The notes: generated by a model not told the origin, from the letters alone. A DNA stretch of 64,000 nucleotides from Apostichopus japonicus (GCF_037975245.1 NC_092563.1:7997501-8061500), one strand, 5' to 3'. Counted from the stretch's first letter, positions 24,633 through 61,937 are shown. Program-made: numbers and translations.

Positions 24633-27600
24633 CATGTTAACCAGTAGAACTACAGTAGTACTTAAATTAATGCAAGGTCATTTAACACTGGCGAGGTTGA
24701 CATTTCTTTATGGATGGAAATAGGAAAGATCTAACAATGTGCCTAGTAACCATGAATGAATGGCTTAAGTATACAGGTAGGAATCATCTGTTGTTATGCT
24801 GGAAAAACAGCTCTCTAAAGAGTCACAAAGTATGATTAATTATTGTTTAATGGCCACTACCCAAAAGAAACCAAAATGTTTTACCACCAAGGTATACTTT
24901 CCATCTTAAAATAAAAATCCTTGTCTCAATTTCTAAAGGTTTCGTAGCTAAAACCATCCATCTTTTCAAATTGTTCTGTGTTTCATGAGGACTGTGTCAT
25001 GAGATACAATTGTTTCATCTATTATGGGGGGGGGGGGGGGTGGTGGTTGGTTTGTTGGCGGTTTGGGTGGATGATTGGTGGGGATGGGACAATCCAATGT
25101 GTTGTAATTGTTTGAAAACTGCACCTTGAATAGTTGCAAATCTTCCAACTGAGAAATGGATGCCCCTAATTTGCTGTTGTTGCAAAAGCCTTTTTTCTTG
25201 CCCTGAACTAGTTAAATGTTGAGCCTTATGGTGGATTTGCATCTCACCTACCCTACCTAGGTCCATGGATATCCTATACAGGATGAAGGCTACCCTGATA
25301 GATGGGCTTAAAGAATAACATCTTGTAGTTAGACATTTGGTTATATCTGGCAGTTCGGACTGGTTAATATTATGTTCATTTGACAATTCTCTTTCTCAAT
25401 CCTCTGTACTTCCTCTTCCTAAGTAAAGAGCTTTATTTTTAATTTTGTATTTGTGTCTTTCAAAGTGCACTAAACATCCAATGGTTTTCTGTGTTTGATA
25501 AGTAGTAATGTCAGTCAACAGACTAGATATACTTTGAATGACCTGTAGTAAAGGCTGCAAGAAAAACAGAACTTTCTCTGCAATTATGGAGATTGAAGAA
25601 AATTGTTGTACTGTAAGCCGTGACCAACGAATTTGGCTTACGGGTGGGTGGGGTCTGGTGAGGGAGATGGTGGGGTAAGGTAGGTTTGAGGCAGGTGGGG
25701 GGGGTGGGGGGTTAGCATAGGTTGGATTGATCAAGCAGGTGAAGAAATTTAGCATATATGATTTTAACACGTATCAATCTTGAGTATCAATCGTCGTTAA
25801 CCTCAGACTAATGCCAAAAGCTGCCTTCCCCAAACCAGCAGAGTTCCCTTACTTTCCACAGCTCTACAGGGTCCCCATGCCAGCAGAATTTGCTTCCCCT
25901 CCACAGGGACCCCTTCCCCCAGCCAGCATGCTTATTAGCTAACAGCTTGCTTTCCCACAGTTCCTGTCGCAAATTATATGAATACATTGAGAAGGGTAAA
26001 TAAGACATGAAAAATATAAGGTAGCAGAAGAATACAGCCATACTGGATTCCCCTTTGAATTTTCTCAAAACAATTTTTGTTGATGGGATGGTGAGGGGGC
26101 AGGATGAGGGTGGGAAATATATATTGAGATGAGAGAACAGTACAGTAAGTGTTCCAAAGACTAGCTTTTCTTCCCTTATTAGAGCTGTTTTTCTTTAACT
26201 GCATCGATCCTCTTTTATTTTCCAAATTTCTATCCATCCTGAAGTTTTTCAAGCAATTTATTGATCAATCTGCCAATCGATCGATATGCTTGTAATCGAA
26301 GATCAAAATTGATGTAGGCACTGCCACGTATATCCCAGTGTGCTGTATTTATATTTTGATAATTTCTTTACAATTTTATTTCCAGGTTTCCTTCCTTCTT
26401 TGGTTGTCAGTATTTCTCGTTTATTTTTTTCTCTATTTCATGTTGACTATCAGATTTGCTGTCTTAAAGTATGTTTTTTTCTTTTTAGCTCATGGATCTT
26501 AGTGATCAAACTTCTTGCTTTTAGGTTAAAGCCCGCATATTTGCACCCAGCGAACGTCATGCTTGGCAAAGAATGATGGTTTAAGTCTCATGGTCCAATA
26601 AAAGAATTAAGCCCTTTTTAGTTACTTCTACTAAAGTTCTCACAGTTCCAGTGGGATTTTTTGCTAGTTACAGCCACCATATGGGACTAACAGGAGAATT
26701 GACTGTAAATTGTCTTAAATTTCATTTCAATAATCCATTTTGGAATACTTTTCTCTTTGTATCTTGTGGTTCACATGATCTTCATTGAATGATACTGGGA
26801 TATTGATAATCCAAAGTTATTGTTGGGGGAGGAGATGGGAAACAGATGAAGTATTATAATATCCAGTACTGATTAAGTAGGAATGGTCACATTGAGACAA
26901 GGTTGAATGTAGGGGGAGGGGGGGGATAGTTTGCAGGACATTTGCCCCTCCATGGTACATGTTTGAATCATTGCTTTGTTCTGTATTAAACAGAGGTTGA
27001 TGACGTCCTACGAGTTAAGATCAACTTTTTTCCTCTTTCTTTATCTATGTGAACTGCAAGTCCAGTGCTCGCTGTTCATTTATGGCTGTTCTGACAGGGG
27101 GAGGTCCCATAACCTTTGGTGCATGCTCATAATTTAAACTTTTTTTTTAGTTGAAAAGCTTCATTTTAAACTGCCACCAAGGGTTTTGCCACAAATCTTA
27201 TGTAAAAATTAAATGCTCTGGCTTTTATGTAAGGGATGAGTGTGTTGGGGTGTGGAGGCGGGGAGGGTGGGGGATGTGGGTGGGGGAGGAGGTATCAACT
27301 TGTGTGAGTATCTTATGATACATCCAGTGCCTTAATCTTATAGAACTTTGTCCATTTATATTGTACCCGTTGTGGCCAAAACTTGTTACCACAAAGTGGC
27401 TAGAAATGTTTCATTGTTGCAATATCATATGGTTGTCAAGACTGGTACCATATGATTGCTACGAGGATGGGTGGAGGTTGGGGGACTGAGCCCAATGCAT
27501 CATTACAGCGTCTATTATCATGTTTAGTATCCAGCTATGGTATGTTCTTGCTGCTATTGAAGCAGGAGAAGCGTTGTTTGATGGAAGCATACACTGATGA

Positions 27601-28858
27601 GCATGTTTAGCTTGTCACTTTAAGCACCGAAGACATTCCAAAACTGTCAGAAGGCTTAAGACTTGTTAAAGTGTTGTAAAACTATGCCGATGTAAGCATA
27701 TCCAGTCATTTTTGTCACTTTTATGTTCCCGTAAAAATAGGTCAGTACTCTTCTTTTGCCATTTGTTTAAGAGTTATTTGACTGTATTGTTTATCACTCT
27801 GTTTTTATTTTGTTATCATTTAGGTCTCTGCTTTTGTTATTATAATTAAATATAAATTATTTAAAAATTCAAACTGGGGGCATTCATTTAAGGGTATGAT
27901 GTGTATGAGCAAGTATACTTCCATCAGTGGCTGTTCCCAAGTGGATAAAAGTCACAGGGTCGTAATAACGTTTATTTGAGGGTTTGGAACACTAACAGTT
28001 ATGTAGAGGTGAATGCATAAGTCCTTGGTCTTTGTCATGGTTCATATAAATCTGAAAAAAGGGGGAAAAGAATTGAAAACTTAGTAGTGAACCTTGGGAT
28101 AAGCTTTAAACGGGACAGTAGCTCTTATAGTGTCTCTTACATTTAGTTTGAACTATTTTTGTAAATAGATTTCATACCAAGGTTGCAGATGCTACTCAGC
28201 TTTTGTATGTAAAATTGCAACAAAATGTGGAGCCCAATAACTGCAATTGTCTTCTTGTGAATTCAGAGGGCCAACTCTGTGGTGACATAAAACTGTCATT
28301 TACATATGTTTGTCCTTGAGACCCTGTTCCCTCTACGATGTATGTTTTTATTATTACTAAACCATTCGAATTTGGGTATAAAATAAAACTTGCTTCAGTT
28401 TATGTCATAATTCGCTCTCTTATTATATATTAACTATATTGTCTTGCATGATAAAAATTATATTAAGTCAAAAATAAAAACATTGTCATTTCTAAAGAGA
28501 CAGGTGAGTTTGTCATGAACACATTTCTTTTCCATTTTGCATTCATTTCAGTTTTCTTGTCATTTTTTCTTTAGGTTTGTAGAAACTTCTGAGGACGTAG
28601 TTTTTAATTTCCGAGTAGAATACTAAGCGTGATCGTTGAAGTACCACGGGTCAATCATGACCAGGGGGACCCCCTGTCCCCTCTACATGTTACTAATGGG
28701 AAATATGAGTACATTTTATACTGTATTGGCACATCTCTATATCTTGACCCCAACTTCACAGATGGTTGCAGAATGTCATTGCTTCCTTACTGCAGCGCTT
28801 GGAATGATATAACAACTCTCCCAAACTATACATGACAGAATTAATTCTGTCACAGTGT

Positions 28859-28969
28859 ACTCCGTTTTTTGGATTGCCAACTCGTGTTTATTAAGTGACT
28901 CCTGCACTTTTTTTACTTTAGCTTAACAAAACGCCATGTAACATGAGTTGGCAATCCAAAAAACGGAGT
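28859..28969. repeat. Inverted repeat / fold-back element
   Basis: The left arm (28859-28890) reads ACTCCGTTTTTTGGATTGCC then AACTCGTGTT. The right arm (about 28939-28969) is its near-perfect reverse complement (ATGAGTTGGCAATCC then AAAAAACGGAGT). About 48 bases separate the arms. It is either a short fold-back or MITE-like element or a strong transcript hairpin. I do not see a clear target-site duplication. Confidence 0.8.
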
Positions 28970-29545
28970 TTGTTATATGTCACGAGTACATACAAGTTCA
29001 CAACTGTATCCAACTAATCAAATTACTAGTGTCGATATACTACGTGAAGAAAACCGCCGCTCAATGTACAACAACACAAGCAACACTCGGTTTTATGCCT
29101 CTCTCCTAAGCTGGCCAAATCATGGTCTAGATCGCTATCAAAAAATGAAGCCAAAAAGTAAAGCTAAATATTTTGTGGCGCTCTACTCTAATAGCTACGA
29201 CGCTACACAGAGTACTTGAAATTTCAAAGACCAAGGGACAATCATTTATCAGTACATCTAGGGTCATATTTTCTCTCCATTCATTTCAACATAATTTTAC
29301 CCATTTTGTCCATTTTCTGCATAAAACAAGGAACAGAAATGGAACAAAATTTAAAAATTGATAGTTAACAATTTATACTTAAATATTTCACTTTTTCCTA
29401 CACTATCAAAGTGCATGGAGTAAGGAAATTTTATTAGTACCCGGGTTTCCATGGATACCCATGGTTTCTATCCACAAATTTAAGCAGGACATTTGCAGGT
29501 GTCTGGACAACGGGGAACGTCTTAAAGGAAAGCATACTGGCACCC

Positions 29546-29611
29546 GATGAATCATCAAGCCCAGCTTGACAGGGTAGCTGAATCACCAAGCCCAGCTTGA
29601 CGGGGTAACTG
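29546..29611. repeat. Two-copy 33-bp tandem repeat
   Basis: TGAATCATCAAGCCCAGCTT then GACAGGGTAGC is followed at once by TGAATCACCAAGCCCAGCTT then GACGGGGTAAC. A small local duplication with no coding content. Confidence 0.75.
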
Positions 29612-31277
29612 AATAATATTGACCTTTTGTCCTTGAAATGGTAGGATCAAAACATAAAAGCTGCTTTCTTGACAGTTAATTTAGGTAATAAATTACAATG
29701 ACATTTAAGAAGGTCGACATAAATAATTCATTCACTCATGGTATAAAAATTATCACTGGTTAATAAATTAAAAGTAACCAAATAATTCCTTACTGCATCA
29801 CAAATCAATTGACTACTGCAATTATCATTATTATTATAATTATTGTAATTATTATTGTATTTTGGAGAACAGCCAATGATTGTTATAGGATACTATATTC
29901 CATTAAATGAACATTAGCAAATCAGGATCCCAATCGATCAACATCACTCACGGAAAATGAATTTCACAATATCTGCAAGACTCTTTTTTTAGGCCAGCAA
30001 CTCAACCCTACAGAGATGGTTCACAGAAAAACCAAAATTTTTACCACTGGGTTTCTATTGTAAATGTTACTAAAATCAGACTTCACAAGTGATCCCACAC
30101 ACCCTATTGAACTTGATAATCTTAACTTTTAACGTCAGTAACAGCTTCAGAAATGTGATTATGGCCAAGATTAAATCATGAATAATCATGGCAGAGAGGA
30201 TACACCATGCGAAAATATCCGGTACAAGAAGATGAGGTACAAAATACAGTTTCAACAAGAATATGTACAGTAGAAATATACACACACAAAACATATGTAC
30301 ATTTAACAACAGCTAGAAGATCAGTATATAATGTACAAAGAGAGATGAATCAAACTGAATAAAAAAATAAAAGACAGAATCTCACAAAGAGAGAAAGACA
30401 TTGCATGATACTACAAGGATGACTAGAAAATAAAAGAGAATGATGATAAAAGAAAGAAAAAACAATAATGATCATAATAAAAGGTCAACGTAGGTTTATA
30501 GCAAACTTACTGGATTCAAATCAATTAATGTGCCTGACATTTCATTTTGTTTTCCATATCTCTCCTTGCAAAAAAACTGTTACATTCTACATAACTTCCA
30601 AAAATTGGTTTGGAAAATGTACTATTCTTTATTTTTGTTGTTTATACCAGACAATTTTTATGCATTGCTTCATCGTAGGACGATACCCCACCAGTAAGAA
30701 TGACTACTTGTGCTTATTGCGTGCAGACTCCACTTCCTCATGCTTACCACCATCATCCATACCCCTCCCACATCTTTGTGATTCCTCCCTCCCATCTGCC
30801 CATCTTATATCCCTCTTTGTGAGTTGTTCATTACTACAGTTAAAGAATTGCTAAACTGAGTTTATCTTGGCTGCAACATATCCATCATGGCTATGTGTGC
30901 TTCACACAAGATGTACTCACCTTTCATAGCAATAAACTAGAGTTATTCCCAAAGGCTTTGATATATTTTATTTTGCCATCACAGGTGCAATTAGCTGCAA
31001 TAGGCTGACAATAACAGGTTTAGCCCAGAGTTTTATATGCAAATAAGGCTAGGTCTTATTGAAACACATTCAGTGAGAGGGTCGTAAGCCCTTAGCACTG
31101 ATGCTTGTTTTCTCCCGGGTATTCACCCAATCCTGTGAACATGAATACCTCGGAAGATAAATCAATTAATGTTATTATGTATGGTGGGATCATATTATGC
31201 TTGTGATATTATGCTTGGTGGGAGACATCACCAAGAATGCCAGCTGATTCAATAAAGCTCATGATGAAGAAGGCCTC

Positions 31278-31475
31278 CTCACACCATAGATGCTGTTAAA
31301 CTAATAATCAAGGGTGCACCTAACTACCTAACATAAACAATGTTGTACTTGAGGTGTACATGAGGTGAACATGAGGTGTATATGAGACCTCACCATAGAT
31401 GCTGTTAAACTAATCATCAAGAATGCACCTAATATAACTACCGAACACAAACAATATTGTACATGAGGTGTAATT
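31278..31475. repeat. Two-copy tandem duplication, about 110 bp
   Basis: ACACCATAGATGCTGTTAAA, AAGGGTGCACCTAACTACC and AACAATGTTGTACTTGAGGT recur in order about 110 bases later with small changes (AAGAATGCACC, AACAATATTGTACATGAGGT). Short GAGGTGTA(C/T)AT repeats lie between. No function is seen. Confidence 0.75.
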
Positions 31476-32694
31476 TTGTTGTCGTTACCTACAGCCAGCT
31501 TCAATTCCCCTTCCATGCTTGTATACCAACTGCCAACTGTTGAAATGTCACCACACCCAAATAACTCCTTACAAGAATCACTACCAATGTTGAAGCCACG
31601 AGACGGCCATAAAATAATAGAATCTTGCTAATGATTTTGTGAGGTAGCAGCATGACTAAAACACACTAAAAAAATGAATGATCAGTTTGAAAATAAAAAT
31701 AAAAGATTTCCAATTTTAAAGGTATAAAAGTTAGGATTCAGACATGATTCGGCTATCGGATAACCCTCACATATCTTACAGACTCAATGATATCTACAAA
31801 CTGCAAGTCCAGCTAAACACACTATAACTAGACATTTGCACATAGAAAAAAAAACATACAAAAACATAAGACAATATGGAAGAACTGATTCACTTTTAAC
31901 TACACAGAAAACTTAATCTTGACTTGACCAATCACCATCTTCTATTTTCCTTTAAAATGTTTGTTTTTTTTGTTTACTTGAATACCAACTGGACTCCACT
32001 TTCAAGGCCTTTATGTTTATCATCAAACATACAGCCATAGTTTCTGGTCAAACAAAAGTCCCCAATATTCGAGGGTTAATCAGTTAAAGCTGGGTAGCTG
32101 CTAAACAAAGACTCTGTTACTTATCATTTATAAGAGACATTTTAAATCAAATATATTACAACCCAATGAACATCTACCGGATGAACAGGTAACGAAGATT
32201 GAAAAACTCCTTGCTTGCAAAATATCGACCAAAATAATAATTGACATTTGACAATGCCAACATTTATGATTTGAACGGCTTAAATTTAAAATGCTTTCAA
32301 AGTAAAATCCATTCTTAAGATATTTACTTAAAAACCTTTGGTCTTTGGTAGTCACATGACTAACATTGAAATACACCATCTTGTGAAAGAAGACTTCAGA
32401 TAATAGCTTTGAGCATCGTTGTACCGTTAGTTTCCCTGAATGTGCACAGACCTGATCTTTCAGCACAATTGCAATAAATAACACAAATCAAGCAACAATT
32501 ATTCCTTTTTTTTTTCTCGGAAAAGCAACATAATTTCCTCCTCTAAAACAGGATTTGAAAATGAGCAAGAATAATTTAATCTTACCCAAAAAAGAAGAAG
32601 ATTAAAATTTCATCAGAGCTTATACTAACTATTCCGACTGCCACCATTCACCAAATCCATTAATAACGTAACGGGAATCAACAACCAAACTAAG

Positions 32695-32759
32695 GCTGGA
32701 TGGCTTAGTTGGTAGATGAACAAAAGAGTTGTATGCTCAAGGTCAAATCCCCTTCCAGC
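32695..32759 (+). repeat. tRNA-like relic (degraded)
   Basis: About 65 bases: GCTGGA at the 5' end pairs with TCCAGC at the 3' end, TGGCTTAGTTGG is a good A box, and AAGGTCAAATCCCCTT forms a T-arm with a B-box-like loop. The anticodon region is too short and irregular for a working tRNA, so I read it as a tRNA pseudogene or SINE head. It differs from the SINE family at 4.5 and 40.8 kb. Confidence 0.5.
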
Positions 32760-33367
32760 TTAAAATTTATTTGCTCTTTTCCAAGTCTAATGTTCTGTCG
32801 ATCACTTGTTCACCGACTGTTAGTCGGTTTCATAGAAAAATTTTAATATATATATACAAAGAATACAATACTTTTGGCAACTTTCTGATTAATGTGTGAT
32901 TAAGACCTTCAGACTTGTCCTTGTATTAGTTGACTTTATGACATCTTTCAGCACACAAGCCCAATGTTTGGGGTTTCATCTCCTAAATCATTCATGAACC
33001 TATTATTATTATTTCATTGTGTAAACCTTCAAGCCGAGGTTGATTACAACTAGCCACGATGATAATATCTGGTAGTTGGCATACCTCACCAGAACAGGAA
33101 GCTCTCCAAATGATCCTTGGGATTCTTTCGTAGCACAGGTGAAGAGATGAAAGCCGTGCTGTTACGGCCTAACGCTGACTAAAATCACTTTGAATATGCG
33201 GCCAAAGTTCCAAGTTTCTTTCCACAAGAGACCGTGACAACTCCTTAAACAGAGTTCCAGATATCTAGTCTTAAATTATGCCTCTATATTTTAAGTATAG
33301 TCATCGTCTATCCATCTCATGGAGAAGAAACTGAAAACACGAACCAAACTTTAGAGCGGCCTAGACA

Positions 33368-56320
<22,953 letters not shown>

Positions 56321-57192
56321 TTCTGAAAAAAATTATAAAAAATTGTCTCGGTAGATTTTTGTATTTTTATCTACTGCTTTCCCACCACAGGAAGCTTGTC
56401 GAGTCGTGGCTGGGATTCTTCCATTAGCAAAAGGGTTGTGTGGTCTTCATGCACATAGATCACACAATATGGAAGGATGGCCAAATCTGGAAAGTCTTTA
56501 TGTCACCTTCTCGCCATTTTGATTTTAATTTGTTTCTTTGTCTGTTGAAAACAAAAGAAGAAACATGAAAACACCACTACGGCAATGAATGATACATTAA
56601 CTCTAGTCTGGTCTTCTCTTACCTGTTCCCGTAGCAACTCAATAATAACGCAAAATACGAGAGGAGGCAAGATCTTGTGTGACACAATTAATAATTCAGG
56701 TAAATTGATAAAATGAGATTCATTTCTGAATGAAATTGAACGTTAACGTCCTAGAGCTATGGTAGTATGAACTGCATAACAATTGCTTTTATCTAGCACA
56801 CAAGGAAGTCTGAAAATGACCTTTGCCCAAAAGAATGTGGATGCTATGATATTTACACACAACAGATCTAATTATTCTCTTATCGTTATCAAATCATTGT
56901 TGCATATAACTTGTAAGCAATAGCTGAATAGGTTAATCTTAATGAACTCTTCACAACTGCAATGAGTACTAACATATATAAGAAACTGTTCTCTACATAG
57001 CCATAGATCTCACTAGAAGAACCAAACACATAAAATCATTCAGTAAGTATAGATCTACAATGCTAGCACTTCCAAACTTAATTGCAAACACAACAGGTTC
57101 ATAAGTTTGTACATTCTATCTCGAGTAGCTGACCTACTTTAAAACAATCATGTTAACAGTCAATGTTTGCTAATGTTCAAGCTGTTTCTACA

Positions 57193-57280
57193 GATGGAAG
57201 ACTTAACAGACAAACTTCACAGTAGTCAGTGTCCCAATATCAGGACAGTCTTCCGCGGAACTTGTGACTATCTGAGGAGA
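57193..57280 (+). other. Possible orphan exon
   Basis: TGTTTCTACAG precedes and GTAAGTACATGG follows an 88-base segment whose first frame reads MEDLTDKLHSSQCPNIRTVF, then RGTCDYLRR. Both splice signals are near consensus and the frame is open and polar. I do not recognise the protein, and no partner exon is visible. It could also be chance. Confidence 0.3.
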
Positions 57281-57474
57281 GTAAGTACATGGAGTCCGGG
57301 GGAAATTTTGGAGACAATGTTTATCCCGGGCTCCTTCATTACATGCAGGGACTGTTGGAAACATCTGGTGACGGTATACTATGGCAACTTGTGGGCTAGG
57401 CCCTCTGGGTTTGGCTGATTTTATTGTTAAATATTTGATCAGCAAGTCCCATTCACCACCTAAGCTCTTCAGTT

Positions 57475-57840
57475 TAGTAATCGTTGCACTGCTGCATATC
57501 TTACCCAATCATTGATGCAATAAGCGTTGCGCTGTTGCTGATTTATCTGATCGTTGAACAATGAAGGTGTTGCAATGGTGAGCTATAATCTACTAACCTG
57601 ATCATTGATTCAATAAGCGTTGCGCTGGTGCATGTTTCCCTGATTCAATAAGCCTTGAAAAGGTGCTAATTTACCTGATTGTCAAGTTATGAAGGTGTTG
57701 CACTGGTGCTTATTTACCTGATCGTCAGTTCAATAAAGGTATTGCACTGGCGCAATTGTAATGCATTGCAATGGTACTTAATCACCCAATCATCGGTGCA
57801 ATAAGTGATGTAATGGTGCTTGTTTAACTAACCAGATGTC
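57475..57840. repeat. Degenerate tandem repeat, about 45-50-bp unit
   Basis: The words CCTGATCATTGATTCAATAA, GCGTTGCGCTGGTGC and TGAAGGTGTTGCACTGGTGC recur about eight times with indels. Confidence 0.75.
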
Positions 57841-59039
57841 GGAAGAAAATGAACATGGCATCAGGCACGTGACAGATCCCAGGGTGGATGTGCACACCCC
57901 ATAGTTTTTTAACACATGTAAAAAAGTGCATGTGGACCTACAGTACCTGCAAACCTAATTTATAACCTAAATATTTATGTAAATATTGTACACTAGGAAT
58001 TCTTATAACATTCTGTCTGACAGTGGTGGGGTAGGGGGAACTCAGCCTGTCCACTCTGATTATATTCCAGGCGCTTTAGCCCCCATCCCCAGAAGTATGT
58101 ACGTAGTGTGGCCCTATGTGACTATCTTTGGTCTTTCACACCATACACTACACTTATTGCGAGGTGACTGTTTCATCCAATTTAATATGTCCTAGAAAAA
58201 GCATTCCACAGTAAGAGAACGTACCAACTATGGAGCGTCATGGTGACATTCTCCCAGGTGCTACTAACATATTATCCAACCCATTGCCATTTCGAAGAGA
58301 TAAGCATTCCGTAGACAACAGAACACCACTATAAAATGGGTATTACTATAAATTTGAGAATTATTACTTAGGTTTAGATGACAACTTTGTGTACATTTAC
58401 TTTCTGTCTCATAAAAAGCTTGATCTGTATATGGACCCTGTCAACTGTTCGAACAACTTCTGTCAGAATCATATAGATTGCTAACGGCGGCCACTCCTAT
58501 CATACCATACGCACTTGCTTACATTAAAAAACGGCGTGGAGACTTGTGTTGCTAAGGAATGACGAATCCTGTCGTCTGCTTCTTGTGTCTATTTACATTT
58601 TTTGTATAGTCCTAATAGGCTGCTCGATTTCATCTGCAGTTCGATTGTTTTGAAAGAAAATACTCAACAGGCAAATTTGGCATTTGAAAACTCCTGTTAG
58701 CATTAGAAAAATGTACAGTTTGCTTACAGGTAGCTTAACAAGGAATGTGTTTATAAGAGATCATGACGTTAGTTATTACAGAAAATACATTCAAGGAGTA
58801 CTGTATGAGTTGAGTGAGTGCTACAAGGGAGCATGTCACATGACCCTCCCGTTGACCTAGGCTAGTTGGTCCAGTTAATGTTTACCCGGATGGACTGATC
58901 AGTTGCAGGATGCAAATATCTCCTCCATGGCTTAATAAGCCCTTCAGCTCATGGACTGTGGTGAGTAGGTGCTTAATATCTGATTGTTCACTGTCACAAC
59001 CTATTTAAATTGCCGATTTGAAGCCCAATTAAGCCTTAA

Positions 59040-59670
59040 GGTGTAAATAAGGACAGCTAGGCTATAGCTTTTTTTTTTTGCAGCCAAGCAGAGTTACATA
59101 CTTAATGAGTTTGAATCCATTTCAGGTATCTACTGATCAAATTGTGGTTTTTTTTTTAAGCTTTTAATACCCTCCCCCCAGTTTTGCACGTTTTTGGGCA
59201 TTTGGAAATCTTACTCCCTAAAAATAACCAAAAATACCTCAAAATGATACCAATACTCTCTGGGACCTGACCTGTCTGAGCTTAGTTAGAGGCTCAGAGC
59301 ATAGCAAACAGCATCCAAAGTCAATGGATGTATAGTTTAGTTTGTATACTTAACTTAGGCCTACACTACAGTTACTGGTTAGCTTATCGACGAATGTGTC
59401 AATTTAGGTGTATGAAAGAACTTGACACAACAGACATTTTTGTGGTCAAATTCTGCTCAATATTACATTGTGTATGCACAGAACAAACAATATTTTGAGG
59501 TCATTACATTACTGAGGAACTACACCTAGGCCTATAGTAGGAGTATGAAAACCGCATAGCCTACACTGATACAGTTGAGTAATTTGGATTTTTCATTGAT
59601 ACTTGATAGACATCGCTAAATTCAAATCCTTAACTTAAGTGCGTCAATTATGACTATGAGCCTACCGTGC
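59040..59670 (-). repeat. Dispersed repeat, arm B (inverted copy of 9690-10235)
   Basis: In reverse complement, this segment follows the 9690-10235 segment in order: AAGCAGAGTTACATA, ATCCATTTCAG, TGATCAAATT, GGCATTTGGAAATCTTA, GGGACCTGACCTGTCTGAGC, GACGAATGTGTCAA, TTGTGGTCAAATTCTGCTCA, ACAGTTGAGT(A/G)ATTTGGA. Ends are approximate. The two arms are about 49 kb apart and inverted, one on either side of both genes. Confidence 0.75.
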
Positions 59671-60266
59671 TACTACAAATGGGAAATGATGCAGCATACT
59701 GTAATTTACGCCTAGGAGTAGGAATATAGTACTACTTCTAGTTCTACCAGGCTACCATTACTGTTGGATATGATACTAGGCCTACTGCCATTGTATTTGT
59801 AGGCATAGGCCCCTGAATTAGCCTAACGTTAGGCCTGAGCTCTGGCGGTCTGAGTTATGACACTAAGTTCAATGAAGAGAAATTGTCTCATCCTTACGAT
59901 TGGGCGACAAGCGGCAAAGGGCTTACAAATGAAACAAACTATGATTACAATCATTCATACCATGGACTGGTTCCCGTATTTCCAAGCTGAAAGAATTAAC
60001 AAGCTAAGTTTCTGCATAAAGCCTTATATTAAAAGTCGACCGACCAAATCACTCAGTGTCAGGTGTATGGTAATTGTCTGTTTACCGTACCAGAATACGT
60101 TTGACATGTACGTACACACAGCGTGTACAGAATACAACAGAACTACTGAAAGATAATGAACAGGGGCTAATAACTGTACATAACAATAATGTGCTATATA
60201 TGGCGACGGCGTAACGAACGAGGGCGCCATGCAATAAAGATCCCTTTAGAGGAAATTTAAAGAATC

Positions 60267-60290
60267 TCAGAGCCGTATGTACGGCTCTGA
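60267..60290. repeat. Short hairpin palindrome
   Basis: TCAGAGCCGTA-TG-TACGGCTCTGA has perfect 11-base arms with a 2-base centre. It could be a factor-binding palindrome or the fold-back end of a repeat. No context identifies it. Confidence 0.6.
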
Positions 60291-61547
60291 ATAATCTATC
60301 CGAAATTAATTTGGTTGTGGCAACAAAATGGTTTGTCATGGAAATTGATTTGTTATCATGTGGGTTATCATATTTTGTCTGAAGAAAGGAGGACGAGTTG
60401 CTGTAGCTTGCGGGAAGGGTCTAAGATGAGGGTTTCCCCTCCCCTTGCTGGGAAAAATAATTTGTTGGTAACATACATAAGAGTGGTAAGATTTTGGAAG
60501 GTAATGATTGAATTTCAGTTACTTTTATCAATTTGGGGTTCTGTACGTGCTTTAGCTAGGGGAGCTAAATCCGAAGTCATCGTCGAAATCCTTTCCACTG
60601 CATTTATTACAAGTTTTTTGGAGGTACTAAAATTTGGGCATTTCGCTTCTTAATTTTGAAAGCCCATCGAACGCTGAAGTAAGATCCGGAAATCCGGCTG
60701 CAAGGCTAGCTTACCATCTTTGTGAAACGTACATTCATTAGTAGCAGGAGTCTTCTGTGAAATGTTAATTTCTCTCAATTAACTGAAGGAAATTCAGATA
60801 TTTGCGGAATTCTTGTTCCATTCATTCAACTTAATGGGGAATATTTAATGCTTAGACCTATCACTCCCAATTAGGCTTAATTATTTGTCACGTACGAAGG
60901 CGTTTTGTGACGCTTAGAGTGTCCTCGCCACAACCAGGTCTCCGACGAATTTACAAACCCGCCCGGGCCCCCAGGAGCGAAACAAAATCTTTGAACATGA
61001 TTAAAAAATTACCACTTTGCAGATTATGCAGAATCTACCGTGAATTTTAAATATCTGGTTCGGTTATTTGAATAGTTTCGAACGAATTTATTTTCGAGCA
61101 CGGACAAATATTTTACCCATCATACGTTTTTGGCGAAGGAAGTGAAACTTGTAATACAGTATAGTTGAGGAACGATTAACGATTAGTGTTCGATGATTTC
61201 ATGGAAAACCACGGTCTGAACGCCATAAGAAGTTATAGATAATGTCTACGTAATGTACAAGAGCGTTGGACTTGCACCAATCCCTCTTTGGAACTCTGTA
61301 AGAATTTGAACAATATATCACTGGAAGAAATTTTAGACATTAAGCGCGCATACTAATATGCTTCCCACTCTAAAGCCCCCCCCCCCCAAAAAAAAGAAGA
61401 TTCTATGCTAACTATATTTTATATCATATCTATTTTTCTTTTAGCAAGTTTTTCTGCCGTCCCCAATTCTTATTTTGACATAATTCATTAAGGGAGTTGA
61501 TGGTCTGGGCCAAAAAAGGACCCGCATAATTATGCACGCATTGTGTG

Positions 61548-61937
61548 CATAGGCGTAGGAGGCGGGGTGGGGGGGGGGGGCTGCAGCCCCCAACCAAATA
61601 TTTTTGAAAAAATTCAGCAATACATGCTGAGAATTATTCGGGCACGTACTGAAAGAAATATGATTTGCAATGTGTTTTTCAATAGTTAAACTTATATTAT
61701 TATTATCATTGTTATTGTACCGACTTCCCAATAATTATAACCAATATGGAAGGGTAATAAAATGGCAAATGATTGTATGTCATTGGCAGGCGATGTAATA
61801 ACCAATGAATGCCTATTTGATATGCACATTAACATGCTGAACGCTCGCGGAGCGCGTGAAAATTATGGTTATATTTTCGGGCAAGGCGTTAAAGCCCCCC
61901 CCCCCCCCCCCAATCAAATTGGTCTCCTACGCCTATG
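61548..61937. mobile_element. hAT-like MITE, 390 bp
   Basis: The left end CATAGGCGTAGGAG and right end CTCCTACGCCTATG are perfect inverted repeats. Flanking 8-mers ATTGTGTG (61540-61547) and ACTGTGTG (61938-61945) match at 7 of 8, as expected of an aged 8-bp hAT duplication. G-runs (left) and C-runs (right) lie just inside the ends. No transposase is encoded. Confidence 0.8.

Larger units (their letters stand above)
21560..33367. other. Intergenic between two convergent genes
   Basis: The plus-strand C19orf12 homologue and minus-strand MBTPS1 point at each other across this interval, so 3' untranslated exons of both may extend into it. I find no domain-bearing frame. It contains the minisatellites, AT-rich tract, fold-back and tRNA-like relic listed separately, several G-runs (25024-25040; 26908-26925; 27240-27295) and otherwise plain AT-rich sequence. 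Confidence 0.5.
56321..59035. other. MBTPS1 upstream region, no gene confirmed
   Basis: This region should contain the MBTPS1 promoter or a noncoding first exon, but I cannot pinpoint either. It holds the exon-like segment at 57193 and the degenerate repeat at 57475-57840. Between 58480 and 58600 a CpG-richer patch includes ACGGCGGCC and GTTGCTAAGGAA (X-box-like), which is only suggestive of a promoter. Confidence 0.4.
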